DNA of 64,000 nucleotides from Mactromeris polynyma (lineage: Eukaryota; Mollusca; Bivalvia; Venerida; Mactridae): assembly GCA_032209605.1 (NCBI GenBank), contig JASFXZ010000007.1, forward strand, positions 24,550,264 through 24,614,263, in the 5' to 3' direction. Both the position numbers and the translations under genes were made by a program. The notes beneath the pieces are model-generated. The model saw only the letters and a list, made by a program, of their open reading frames with translations, did not search any database and was not told the origin of the DNA. Positions 12,579 to 25,492 of this stretch are shown one piece after another. The stretch's first letter is position 1; the number at the start of each line of letters is the position of its first letter.

Positions 12579-13939
12579 TATTGTTTTTGTACTGTATAAA
12601 CATTGTTTGTTGGACTTTTAGTTGTCAGGCAAGAGAATAATTGCATGTAATTAATCGGTTATGATGCATGAACTGGACATAGCATAACAACAAAGAAGTC
12701 GGACCGGAAATGCGGCATACTCCAAAAGTACCGGAGCACATGCTTGTAAACAATTACAAACGCAAAGGGAACACAAGACAGAAATGATAGGAAGCAATTG
12801 GTGTATCACATTCGAACAGTCAGTGACAACGAGAGTTTAAAGATTGCCAAAGTTCCAGCATTATAACATGCGCACAAAGGTAATATATTCCAATATATTA
12901 GAAGCAATGAATTAGATGCATGCACAATTACATGAGCTGTTACTATGATGTTGCCTCCATTTGAAGAACGTTACGCTGTAATGAACTGCAGAGCGTTTAT
13001 GCAGATTGTTGGGGATTGGCGCTAGGAGAACATTAATTGAGATTCCGCAAGAAAGAATTTCTACTACATAACATCGCGCAAGACGAACATTAGTGACGTC
13101 GTGTGACCATTATTGGTTATATAGATCCAAGTTCTCCATTGACCGTCGGGAAAAGTCAAATTAATTTGAGGTTCATCTACGATTTTATGCAAGAGAATAG
13201 TTCACAGTACGCAAAATGTGAGATGATACAGCACAAGTAATGCCATACTATACACAATATCTGCCGTATGCCCTTTAAAAGAAACGTTTTCATCGCAAAC
13301 TGCAGAATTCCCATATTATTGCACTTACATATATTTGGAAACAATTTACCATTTAGATTAGTCTGTATTATTTACTCATAGTTTCAGGTGTTTCCATTTC
13401 ATCATGTTTTTTAATGTTAGATTTCTCCTGTTTGTTCCCATCTTTTTGTTTATTTCAGGAGGTTATAATATTGCAAAAACCGTCGAAATTGTTTTTGTTT
13501 CTTTCAGATAATTGACAAATGGTTGTTCGATTTGAAATATATCGTCTGGATATCGACAGCTGTTTCCTGTGCTGTAGTTACTAAGACAAATAATGATACT
13601 GTGTTTCTTTTAACAAAATTTATGTGAGAATACCGTTTTTTGTACACTATGTCTGCTGGGAAACATTTTTCTCATTGTTTGTTTACAGCCGTCAACTAAA
13701 TAAAATAACATATACACCAAATTGTATGAACTGAACTTTCTACAATATGATATTTATATTATTTTTATGTAAAATCGGAATTTATGCAAAAAATTATCAA
13801 TCATATTGTTACTCACGGATCTCAGATATTGTTACAAGATATACGGTCTGAATTTAAGAAAATATGTTGTAGCTGTGAATCTGCAATGAATTTGCATTTA
13901 TGTCAAGTATAGACCTTACATATTATGCATTACAAAATA

Positions 13940-15715
13940 CAGTATAACTTCGAAACCTCGAACAGTTTTGGCTCGAACACAGTATATACCTCGAACAGGT
14001 TCTTAAGTCCCGGCGAAGCCCCTTCTTATTTCATATTATCTAACAGTAGATCACTCGAACAGAGATAGGTCGAACAGTCGAACAGGATGTGTGGTCCCTA
14101 GCTATCATTTCATTCATTGTTCACCACAGATAGGTCGAACAATACAATAATTCACACCTTTCATTGACTGCTTATTATACTTATATTTGTTGACGGGTAA
14201 GATTGGCGACACATATTATGCGCACTTCGTGATAATTACTTGACTGGTGTACATGTACAGTGGAAACTCCCTAACCCGAACACCCCTCGGACAAACTATA
14301 AAGTTCAGATTAGAGGAGATTGAATGTATGTAGGCAATGCATTCTTTCATACTTTGCAAAGTAATTTAAGCTACAATATTTTACAAACATTATGTAAACT
14401 TGAAGATTCAATGTATGGCCCAAAATCATAAATTATAAGAGACCAACATATTTACGCTCCTTTCATGAAAGGAAGATGCGATATGCAAAATACATGCTGT
14501 GTTAAACATTGGTTGATAATTGAATTATTTCAAATGTAAATTAGCATTATATAATTTGTTTAGTCGTTATAGAAATTGTAGAAAATTCGATTCTTCAGTA
14601 TATGCACCGCAATAGACGCATCTCGTTTAATTAAAACCGTATGAAAGCTTTGAATATAATTAACTTAAGATTTTGACCTACAGTTCATTCTTAAATAGAA
14701 GTAGAAATTACAGCAAAATTGCACTGCGCAGACAATGTATTAGATATTTTTTTATTTTATTTATTTATATTTTGATAATTTCATTGCATAAGGTGGATAT
14801 ATCAATCTCAAGCAAGTATTTCAATGAATCATTCAACAAGTCAAATTATTTCAAACATAGCTGACATTAAGTATGTGTGTTTCGCAACGTTATACCGTCC
14901 ATAAAACCTAACAAACTTATAGGTACGATGTATTTTGAAAACGCCATACTTGGAAGCTATGCACCATAGCTTCATTTCAGAAGATTTTTCGTAGTGTAAA
15001 ATAATGATAAAGGGTAAACAAATTGAATTGTGATTTGTTTACCTAATGGGCCCTTTTCTGCGCTCACAATAAATGTTTTCGAATTGTTTACACAATAAGT
15101 ACACCTCGTACCCGGTATTTCCTTGTTTCCATCAAAACGGAATGAATACGATGATAAAGTTTGATGGTCTATATAGTATGGACAATTAAAATAATTATAC
15201 CTTCTCTCAATTCTCAGTCATTTACGATCTGACGTAATTTTGCGGAAAATTATCGTCCGGGTTTGGGAGATTTATTTTACATGTAAAAGTGGGAGAATGT
15301 TTTATATGTCATATTGGAGGAACTAAACCGAGACCGCGAAAATTGTCCGGTTACAGGAAATTTTCGGACTGGTGAGTTTCCGAATTAGGGACTTTCCATT
15401 GTACATGTACTATTGACAGACAATTCATGCGTATAAGAATAAACGAGAGAGATTAAGTTCCCACAGGGAATCATTTTTGCTTTGCTTTCATTTCTTTTAT
15501 AATTATGATTATTATGAATAATGCTGCGACTATTGATCGACGTGCATTCAGTATGAAAACAAAACGTGTGTTCAACATGCTTAGTACAGTACAGTACGTT
15601 GCACCGGCGACTGTCAGTTATGACATAATCGCGTATACCGTAGATGCCTCGAACAGTAGATGACTCGAACTAATTGCTAGGTCCGACGGCAGTTCGAGGT
15701 TTCGAAGTTTTACTG
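13940..15715. mobile_element. TA-flanked TIR element, outer, copy 2
   Basis: Duplicate of the 1293-3105 element, carried along with the array unit: same ends, same TA flanks (13938-13939 and 15716-15717) and the same nested element. It is slightly shorter because of small internal deletions. Its presence at the same site in copies 1 and 2 dates the insertion to before those two copies separated. Confidence 0.8.
14258..15401. mobile_element. Nested TA-flanked TIR element, copy 2
   Basis: Counterpart of 1611-2791, with ends CAGTGGAAACTCCCTAA and, inverted, CAATGGAAAGTCCCTAA. Compared with copy 1 it has lost several dozen bases near 15290, in the GTCCGGA-rich stretch. No coding capacity is visible. 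Confidence 0.75.
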
Positions 15716-17493
15716 TAGTTTAATAAACTAGTGTAGAAACAAACTAAATATAAAAAGCGTATGTAAATATATCGTGCATATTACAATTGTGTGTTTTGTT
15801 TTTATCTCGTTTTCTTCACCAAAGCTTTTCATGTAACATGTATGCCATGTCCGCACTGAACAAAAGCATAGTCACTGTGGTTTAATTGATATTCGTTAAA
15901 CCAGTCAATGAAAAGCAACATGCATTTTTTTCTAATTTTCAGAATGGATAAATATTTTAAGAAAAAGTGTACATTGAATTTATTTTTACGATGAAAAGTG
16001 TGCCTTTAAACAATTGTAAGGAAACCTCGAAGTTTGTGGCATTTTTACTTGTTCGTTTTACTGTTTTAAAAAAACTTGAGTTGTCCAGTTTTGTGAAGAC
16101 AATAAGTGATATCCTTTGTATCAAGAAAGTCTTATTCTGTTTTAGTTCGACGGCAGTGTAGTAGCGTGATTCTGTGTGATACAGATGTTATGTCATGATG
16201 AATTATTATCCTATAGGAGGAATGTTTCTTGTTTGCTAATTTCCAATGTCATGTGCGAATGTTTGTTGTCTGTAGTGAAACCAATATCTTGAAACATTAA
16301 ATCAATTTGATTCCATCTGACAACATGCTTCTTTCACCACCAAATTGAAATTAGATCGGTAGAAAATAAAGTAAACAAACCATCCTTAAAATTCCACGTA
16401 TGAGTACAATGGTACAAGCTCATCAGCTGATATATTATGATGATTGTTCACTCCTTAACGAGGTTTAAATTCTCCCCCAATTCTGATTTTGACCGTAACC
16501 GTTTCAAAGTAGTACTGCTATTTCCCTCATCATTTATGTTTATCGGCGCAGCCGTACTAACATGGCTTTGCTATTTGCATATCAGTGTTGTGTAAACCGA
16601 TCAAATCTTACGTAAAGCATTTAACCAACATTACTACACCGAACAACGTTTGTAACCATGACGCTGATTGGTTATCCTTCTATTAGAGGTGCTTGTCCTT
16701 ACCGACGTCCACTGCATTTTGGTGAATTTACCGAATTCCATTTTGTATCTGGAGTACCAGCAATTGTAACATCTCAGCATTTGTTTATGTTGCACAACAA
16801 GTCTTAATCTTCAAATGGAGACGACCATCTTTTTCAAGATATGTCTTGTTGTCCTGTGTTCTATGTCCGTTATAGCACATTTTATTACGTACTTACGAGT
16901 ATCTTCGTCCTTTGGAGGTGGCTGTACGCTTTATGTAGCATATCCTGTCTGACTTATTCTCGTATTCTCCATTAAAATCACAGACAGATAGTAATAAATT
17001 TAACAGCAGCGTGACGCACTTCGGTGAAGAGGGATTTGACGAGGTGATATAAACACCTGTATCACCAGTTGTTGTCACACAAGTTATATCTATATTGACC
17101 GTAACTGAAAAAATATCGAGTCTTACGTTTACATGAATAATTATGTTCATGGAGTAACGTTAATATGCGTGTTAGATGTCGTGTTGATGCGAATTACGAA
17201 ATGATTATTACTTGAAATATCCGTTTATGTCCGAACACTGTTCTTGTGGGCTACTATTAGACACGCATTAGGGTATAACAAATATGTATATATTCATAAT
17301 TATTGGTATTACCCTGAGAACTGTCCCATGTTCGCGTCTGTGTAATGTAACAAAGTCTTGTAATTTTGACATTAGATAACCTTACCTTAAGTATAATTTG
17401 TTTTTTAATGTCTATGTTTACTTAAAACAATTATTTCATTTTATTACATTTTGCACTATTCAAGCACAAAGAGTACAGGTCGAATATATCCGA

Positions 17494-17605
17494 GTCACGT
17501 GACAGTTATGGAAATAACTGACCAATGGTAAATAATGAAAAATGTCGCAAATTGTTCCCTGAGTTCTACTTTATATAAAAGCGCGGCCGTTATTGGGTTT
17601 CGCGA
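17494..17605 (+). promoter_or_regulatory. Promoter-like block, copy 2 (E-box, CCAAT, TATA)
   Basis: In order: a perfect GTCACGTGAC palindrome (17494-17503), ACCAATGG (17521-17528) and TATAAAAG (17574-17581), followed by a GC-rich GCGCGGCCG. A start of transcription would be expected near 17603-17607. The order and spacing are those of a classical RNA polymerase II TATA promoter. A short ATG frame starting MRVFLFQIP begins at 17727 and is partly conserved in copy 4; whether it is translated is unknown. Copy 1 has lost the whole block. Confidence 0.5.
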
Positions 17606-20600
17606 CTGAGCACAAACGACTCCCGGAATTGAGATACGTTAAATTTGCAAAACGGTTGCTACGCTAGAAAGGGCACAGACATCAATAACAGTATCGAATA
17701 CTTGGAGAAAACTTAGCAAGATCAATATGCGTGTTTTTTTATTTCAAATTCCTCCACGCTTGATTGAGACACTGCTCTAATAATTACGAATGTCAATATT
17801 TACACAACTGTCACAATGACAATAAAACGATGAACACATTCTTCAAAAGAGACAGTGTTGTATACATTTCAACAAATATTCCGAACCACCGATCGATTCA
17901 AAAAGATTTTAAAAAATACCATTGTTGTGTACACGGTATTTTCCAAACTTTTTCATTTGCTGACTACGTCATAATTTGTTCACAGCCGTTTTTATGTAAA
18001 TGAATGGATTACAGTATACCAACAGAGTCAATTTGATTCAACACCAACAGTTATTATAAACAACTCTTGTGTTAACGTTGTTTATTATAATTATTCAATT
18101 TAAACTCCTTCAATAGACTCGATTAGACTGAATTTTAATATATCTAAAATTATTATTTTTAGCGAATTCTGGATTTAATTTATTTCTAACTGATGATCGA
18201 TTGTTATCAACTATAAAACTTCCAAAATCTATTCTGAAAAAAGTGATTCCACAGATAAACGCTTTTCCCTAACATTCCCCCGAGGCATTTGTTTACATGT
18301 AATTTCGTACATAACCAATCATCAAATGTTGATGTATTAAGTGCATGAAGGGCACGTACAAGTAGAGTATATTTTAAACGGTAGATCTTTCGCCAACCTA
18401 TTTACATATTTTAACCTTCCCACGCGGTCTTTGCAAATCAATTTTGAAACAAAAACAAGTAACCTTGTCGGCCTAAAATATGTACTGATTTCATTCAGTC
18501 AAGTGATTTTTGCGATTCAACCCGTTTGAAAATACGAATTATTTTCTGCTCGATCAATCGGTGTCTTCTAAATCGGGAAGTCATTATCTTGTTGAAAACA
18601 GAATAATCGCGTTTATTTTCTCATACATCATTGCCAAAAAGTGGTTCGGTTTGAAAAATATCGTCTGTCTGTTTCTGGATGTTTTCTATGTTGAAATTTA
18701 TATTTATAAAAAACAATTGCGTGAATGTTAAACGTTTAACAACTTATACTAGAGGATCTCAGTCGCATAAGGTAGAGGCCGATGGATACACATTGAACCA
18801 ATATTGTATGCTTTCAGAATGGGTTTATCACATATTGTGAGTACAGAACAAAGTATATTCCCAAAGATAATAACTTAGTTTGTATCCATGGCATTCATTT
18901 CACAAAACAACTTCCTTTTTAGTATTAGTTTGATATCGACGCGTTTCTGAACCGAATGTAGCTCTCTTTTTTTACAAATCGGAGATAATTTGTCATTAGG
19001 CAAGCCAGTACATAAGCACATGTTTTTATACGTGTTTCATGCCAGATATTTTCGCATTATATAGTATATGCATATTCATCGATATATCAAGTATCGTTCA
19101 CTAAAATGCCATTTACATACGTGAAACTAAAGATTTCATATATTTATCAAGATATGTCTTATACATGCTTATGTATTACTTTGACCATCTTGTACAATGT
19201 ATGTGGGTCTTTGGAAAATTATATACGAAACATATTGATAATCTTCAGTTATTTTAATCTTGAACACATTTAGTAGGTATGGCAAAGTTTTAGACATAGC
19301 CTTTTGACAACGCACTAATTTAAAGTGTTAATGTCTATTTTCGTCGTTTTCAGGCCTGTATTTATTATTCGTTAGTATCGATTTAAAATAAATATATATC
19401 GACAACCGATCGACGGGAAAATATCTTTGATACAACGCTACCGTTTATATCGATGACAATTCTACTGAGATGTGTATTCAGATATGAGTCTTCGTTGGTG
19501 CGGGTTCTATTAAAATACTATATTGTAATGACTCATGCGTTTTATTGTCATTATCAGTCTCAAAACGGCGCTCTTCTGAGTTTCTATACCTTTGTATTGT
19601 TTATGTGTGGCGTTTGTGTGCACTTTATTTCACTTGACTGTGTGACTTGGAACTATCAAAGATAAACAGTTTAAACACACACCATACTGTTATTTGTCAT
19701 GCGTATTGTTTTGGAGTGCCGTGAAAACGCGTTTTCTGAGTGCGATTTAATTTTGAATTATTGTCTGTTGTTGTTGTCGGTTGCGCGTAGCTCTGTCATG
19801 AGCCGAGCTGTTGGTTCCTTTCTGTATATGTTTGTGTCTCCTGCTTGGGTGTGCGTTCATTCTTTGTTATGGCTAAATCTGACGTGTTGTTCTGATTTGT
19901 GAATGTGGCTTCCCTTGCTCTGAATTGTTTCACTTTTCCAAATAAACTATCTAAAGTCCAGTGTAGAACAGCACTATATTTGCCAGTCACCTTTGCCTGA
20001 CCCGTATCATTATCTTAAATCACAACAAGTGTTTAAATTGATCGCATCATTGTTTCGAGATAATAATATCCTGGCTCCTGTATATGACTCTTTATATCAA
20101 GTATTTACTCGAAGCATGAAATCAGCGTTTCCTCTTTGGCATACAATAATGATCATCTAATAGACAGCAACATTTCCTGTATGGAGTTCTAATAAATTAC
20201 TCCGATTGTACGGCCTGACATACGGTGCAACGATCAGCGTAATACATATATATATTGGCCTAACCGCTTTGTAGTGTACGATTTATCATATGTATGTTTG
20301 TGCAAATATTTTATAATAATGTTAATGTATAAATACAATAAAACCTTGTGAAACTTAATTGCAGGGGGCAACATAGGAAATACAAATACGACTTTCAAGG
20401 CATTAATTTTAATTTAGTAGCACAAGTAGTCGTCAGAATAAGAGGATCAAGAGAGTACATATGTTTGAAACCATTTTTTGTTAATAGAATTACATGGAAC
20501 ATAACATAACTGCAGTACTGCTTATGAATATGCAGTTTCAAATATTTGGATTGCTAATATTTTTATTCAGGTTATGTTAATGTGTAAACTGAAGCTGAAA

Positions 20601-20631
20601 CTAAAGAACGGAAAATAATTACAGTGGGAAC

Positions 20632-20777
20632 TCGTATTCATCGGGTTCCAAAACTTGATTTCGAATAATACAAAGTTTCGAAAACCCCATTTCACTTCGA
20701 TGAGCGTAAGAAGATATATCGAGGCCAGATATTTATTTCGGGTGATAGAAGGTTGTCAAATAAACGAGGTCCGACTG
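20632..20777. mobile_element. Small Tigger-like MITE, copy 2
   Basis: Left end CAGTGGGAACTCGTATTC and right end, inverted, CAGTCGGACCTCGTTTATT; TA on both sides (20630-20631 and 20778-20779). About 146 bp with no coding capacity. It is at the collinear position in all four array copies, so it was inserted before the array was amplified. Confidence 0.7.
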
Positions 20778-22410
20778 TATTTTGTATAACATTTAAATAT
20801 AAAACACTATCGGAATTGTTTAAACATTACCATGGTTACCCAACATGAATGAAGTAAATAAGTGTTTAAATAATAACATTCAGATAAAAGTGTCATGTGA
20901 ACGCTGTACGATTTCCAACCTCTTCTTTAAGTCATGTAATTTCCACAAAATGTCACATGTGACGTCACCATGTACTGGCAGTAAGCAATATGTTTTCCGA
21001 ATATGACAATATGAAAACGAAGTGACTATATGGAGTAAATATTGTTTCCTGTACGCAAATAGTGACATCACATGTTGCATATTCTTGAAATGACGTAATG
21101 GATGAAGATATCGAGCATTAAAAGACATGTACAAAGGACACAGCCAGGCCAAAATTCACAAAGAGACATGAAGATACATGACAACATTGCAAGAGCACAA
21201 GGGACACAAGACAAACATAATCAATGCATGAAGATCAGAGTGCCGCTTTGGAACGGTCAGTGGCAAAAATGCCACTAAGGGTTGAAACCTGGTCCACTAT
21301 TTGATGACGTGGCATACGGTACAAATAATAAGCATGTAACCACACTACTTGTCCAAAATGCATAACTCATCAGCATTACGTGGGAGTATAATGTCATATG
21401 ATGTCTGCATCCAGAATGTTATGAAATTTTCGAAATTAGGTAAATACATTTTATGTTTATTGTGTACTATTTCCTATGCACAAATAGCACGATTCTTGCT
21501 GATTACAATTTGTTGCAACTATTGTTGGATCAAATAGTTGCAGCTTAAGTGTCACTGTACAATTGTTTAAGAGTCTGTCATATTTGAGCAGGACTGTTCT
21601 TTGTGAATGATGCTATTGAAAACGCTGCTGCACCAACAAATAATGCATCAGTCTACATATTGTTGGGATACAAACCTTAATCGTAACCGCTTCACAGCCT
21701 TGAAAAACTGCTGTAGTGCAGTTTTAACCAATGATGTAAGCACTGAAAGACTGCTGAGTGTAGTTTAATCATTATTAAATGTTATTACAATGTACATCAT
21801 TAAAAATGAATTCATATTTTGCAATAGGACACTTATTTTAGTAACTTCAAAGAAGGTTCTACTTAGTATTTTACTAATTGCGTTTAATGCTTAATAAGGG
21901 GTTCATAACAAGTACCGCGCAAGATCCAGTTTATACTGAGCATGTCAGAAGCTTTCAAACCTTAAACCAACTTTTTTCGCCCAGCGATAGACAAGTTCGT
22001 CACAGCATAAAAAGTCATTTAAGACATTATTTTATATGTCTTATGTCCAGTCTCTCAGAAAACAGAAGTATTTATATTCAGCGGAATTATGTGTATACAA
22101 TGTTGTATATATGCAATGAGTAAGCTGTAAACAATATAATCATCAGTCTTATCTTCCTTATTATGTCTGCATGGAAACTCACATTTATACAAACTAGGTA
22201 TGGACCATGAAAGCCAGACATATAACTCTGTAAGGTAATCTCCCAGCTATTTGCTTTCTGGGAGAAATGAATAACGGAAAATCCATATTTTATACGCTTG
22301 TTTATACAATTATATGTAAAAATAATAATAGCATGCATCATACTAGATGCATAACCAAATTAGAAATATTCGAATATCCAATTAGATAGAGCTGTCAGGG
22401 GATGTACATA

Positions 22411-23360
22411 GAGGATCTTACATGAGTGTTCATGCTTTATTGAATTTATTAAACGAGTCGGTCAAAATGATATAATGCGAGGCTTTTGCGATATCTTTTT
22501 GGCCGACGAGTTTAATAAATTCAATAAAACATGAACACGAATGCTAGATTCTATTTATCACATAACTTGTAAACGGGCTGAGAAACAAAAAAAATCATAC
22601 AGACTCGTTTCTATAGCCGCCCCTGCATTTTGTCTCTACTTTAGTGATAAAATAGTTCCAAAGATTTTCACAGAATAAAAACGACGATTACTACCGATAA
22701 TTAAACCAAATGTAATGTCGAATGTTGAAACTTAACACAAAACAAATAATTAACAACATGATCGATTATTTACTGCAGTTTTAAGGTAAACATTGAAGAA
22801 GTTCAAAATTTAGTTCAAACGCGCTGCTGTGACGACATGAAGCCGTGACGTCACCGAGTCCATTCTCAAGTAAAATCATTGACTGAACGTAAATCAACAG
22901 ATCTACGTTGACACAGTTGAAAATACGTTACTGTGAGTCGCTGTCAATCATTCGTACTCGTTTTCTCGGAGGGTGGATTGCATCAGCGTGTGATCTATTC
23001 TGTTTATGTTCACATACAAAAAAAACACCGTGATCCGGATGATGAACATCGAACCATGTGTTGATAACTCCAGACAAGCTGAAATGTGCATTCTCATCGG
23101 ATTTAAAGTACGCGTTCAGCTCGCAATGGTTAGAATTCTGATAAACTTTCGTTTATGAAGCTGTTTGACATTTAGATGATCGCGAAATGCTACATATTTG
23201 TCGTAGACCGATACGCGAAAGTCGGCCATGTTTGTTTAGATTTCTGACAGCGCGTATGAATATGTGATGCGGCCGTAATTTGCATAAATAATACACTAGT
23301 GTAATTCGAGAAATAATCCATAGGTTATAATCACTCCCGCGCCGTATGTTATGCGATAAA
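22411..23360. mobile_element. Hairpin-ended 0.95 kb element, copy 2
   Basis: Same block as 9085-10035 at the same site of the unit, with TA flanks. The left hairpin (about 22436-22538) is better preserved: both outer arms read the same for GTTCATG-type sequence and its complement. No coding capacity was recognised. Confidence 0.6.
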
Positions 23361-25486
23361 TAAACGATTATGAATAGTATGCCAGATATTAGCAGCATAG
23401 TTGTGAACTAATCAGAGGTTGTAGTGCTGCAGTTTTGGAATTATCGTTGCTGATGAATTATACGCATTGGCGTATGTACTTATTGCCAGGAGACATGGTT
23501 GGCTGAGATTATATTAAATAAACAAAGAAACAATATAGTGTTTGAGCATTTAATGCATTTTGATATACACTTAAATTCGTTGGTGGAAAGTACAAGCAAA
23601 AATAAAGGGAAACAAAAAGTAAATATTAATATTTCATCGTTTAGCTCGTGTTCTTTTATCTTTTCCACTACACTGTTGATGCATGTGAAAAAACTGTGGA
23701 AATGGACATGGATAGTCCAGTTTTTTATAACGTGTACGTTGTCATTATCGGTTTTATTCTTACAGCCAAAACACAAAATGAGAATTGATAGAAGGAATAC
23801 ACGTATATATTCCACTAATTAAACATAATTCATCATTTACTATTTATATTACAATGCAATTAAAAGCAATATATAGCACAGTTGACAAAGCGTTTTGAGT
23901 AGCATTCAACATACATATACAAATGTTTACAAAATAAATAGAAAAATTAATCGTTTACTACTGATATCATATATCTGCATGGTGCAAGATATACAAATGT
24001 TCAGCTGACGTACGTAACACACACGATACATTGGAATCTTTAAACGCTACAGCATGAGGAAACAATGAAAACCTATACATTCTAATTTGAATATTTCGAG
24101 TATCACTGGTATATTGTATGAACATATATTTTCTTGAAGTCGACGTAAAAGTTCCGTGTCCCTCTCTCCGGATTTGAAAAAAATGACATCCATGAACAAC
24201 AAAGGGAGGAACAAACATCTATCAATTGTCTTTAAAATGTCAATTAAACATAACAAATTGAAGTCTGGCTTTCTCGACTGTAACATAAGACCAATAATAA
24301 GAACAAAGTTTACCAATATTTTACCTATATTTTACAGGTAGTGTTTAAATGATATATATCAATAAATATTGTTTGACGCAAAAACTAGTTTGGATTTGCT
24401 TCTTTATTTTTATTTAATCGTAAGAAATTATTTGCCAAGAACTTTTGTCCTTTCTGTTACATTCACTGTTACATTCACTTACAAAAAAATCATTTACATC
24501 ACACACTGTTTTTTTTAAATTTTGTAAAAAACTTCACCTGGCAGAATGCATGTGTCTGATTATATTCTGCAACATCTACTTATGTTTTGCTAAATCAGTT
24601 GAATTGTGACATGTTTTCTATAAACGCATTTATTCAAAGCATTTTATTCTGGTGTTATATGTAAACGTTATACCAATGTTCTGGTTTTAAGGAGATGTCA
24701 TTATGTGCGACGAGCTGCGGGCTCATGCGGGTACCGTTTCTATATGCAATGGTTAATCGATTTTAATGATTATTTACAGCCTTCGATGACAATGTGAGTA
24801 TAAATCTTGCAAATATTGAGTTTCTCTTCTTTTTGTCATTTTTTGTTTTCAAACTTGTATATATGTTGAAAATCTATGACCATAAAGCGGTTAAGTGTCA
24901 AGTAAGCTAGCTGTCAAATCGATTAAGCCTCCCAGTATTTATACTGACAGTTCCTAGGCTTAAATCTCTTGTACATGTATTGATATTATTAGTATTTATG
25001 TTTTGTGTGTAATGTCCTCTTTCACCATGTGCAGATTCTGTACTTTATACGATATTCATGTTCTTTCCCCCCCCCCCCCTTTCGGCCTATTATTAATGTG
25101 TTTGTGGACTTGTTCCTAGATGTATTTCGTCTGATAAACTTTTCCCTCTTGTTGTTCCACTAAATTCTCGTTTGTTGTTTTTGATGGTTCTTGATGGTTT
25201 TTGATGGTCGGCTATACATGTTTTCCCTTGCACCTCCTCGGTATATTTTGTAAACTGTTGTTATACCAGATGTCTGTGTGGAGACAGACATTGTCTTGTG
25301 TCTTTTAGTGTATTTTCCTGCGTTTTGTCTTCATCTTTTATTTTTCTCATCATTCTTTGATTCTAATTGAGGAAGTTGTTATCATTTAAATACAATAATC
25401 GTATTTTTTCTCTCCTGTAACATGGAACATTGTCGATTGGATTTCAGGTATAATGTCTGATTATACCTGGCGGTTTCCTGTGGTGA

Positions 25487-25492
25487 AATAAA
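25487..25492 (+). terminator. Poly(A)-signal-like block, copy 2
   Basis: Conserved counterpart of 12573-12578, about 7.9 kb downstream of the promoter-like block at 17494 in the same unit and orientation. Confidence 0.3.

Larger units (their letters stand above)
1..13798 (+). repeat. Tandem array unit, copy 1
   Basis: First visible copy of a large head-to-tail repeat. Its opening bases (ATCATATTGTTACTCACGGA) recur at 13800, with related versions at about 26806 and 38758, and the collinear order holds for most of the unit. Compared with copy 2 it lacks about 1.37 kb at position 4262 (equivalent to 16873-18246), which removes the promoter-like block. It retains about 1.1 kb (positions 130-1270) that copy 2 has lost and copy 4 keeps in part. 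It contains the nested TIR pair, one hAT-like MITE, a truncated Tigger-like MITE and the hairpin-ended element listed separately. Outside those I see no coding gene: the open frames are at most about 100 codons, often lack ATG, and are not preserved in the other copies. The left end of the array lies outside the window. Confidence 0.9.
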
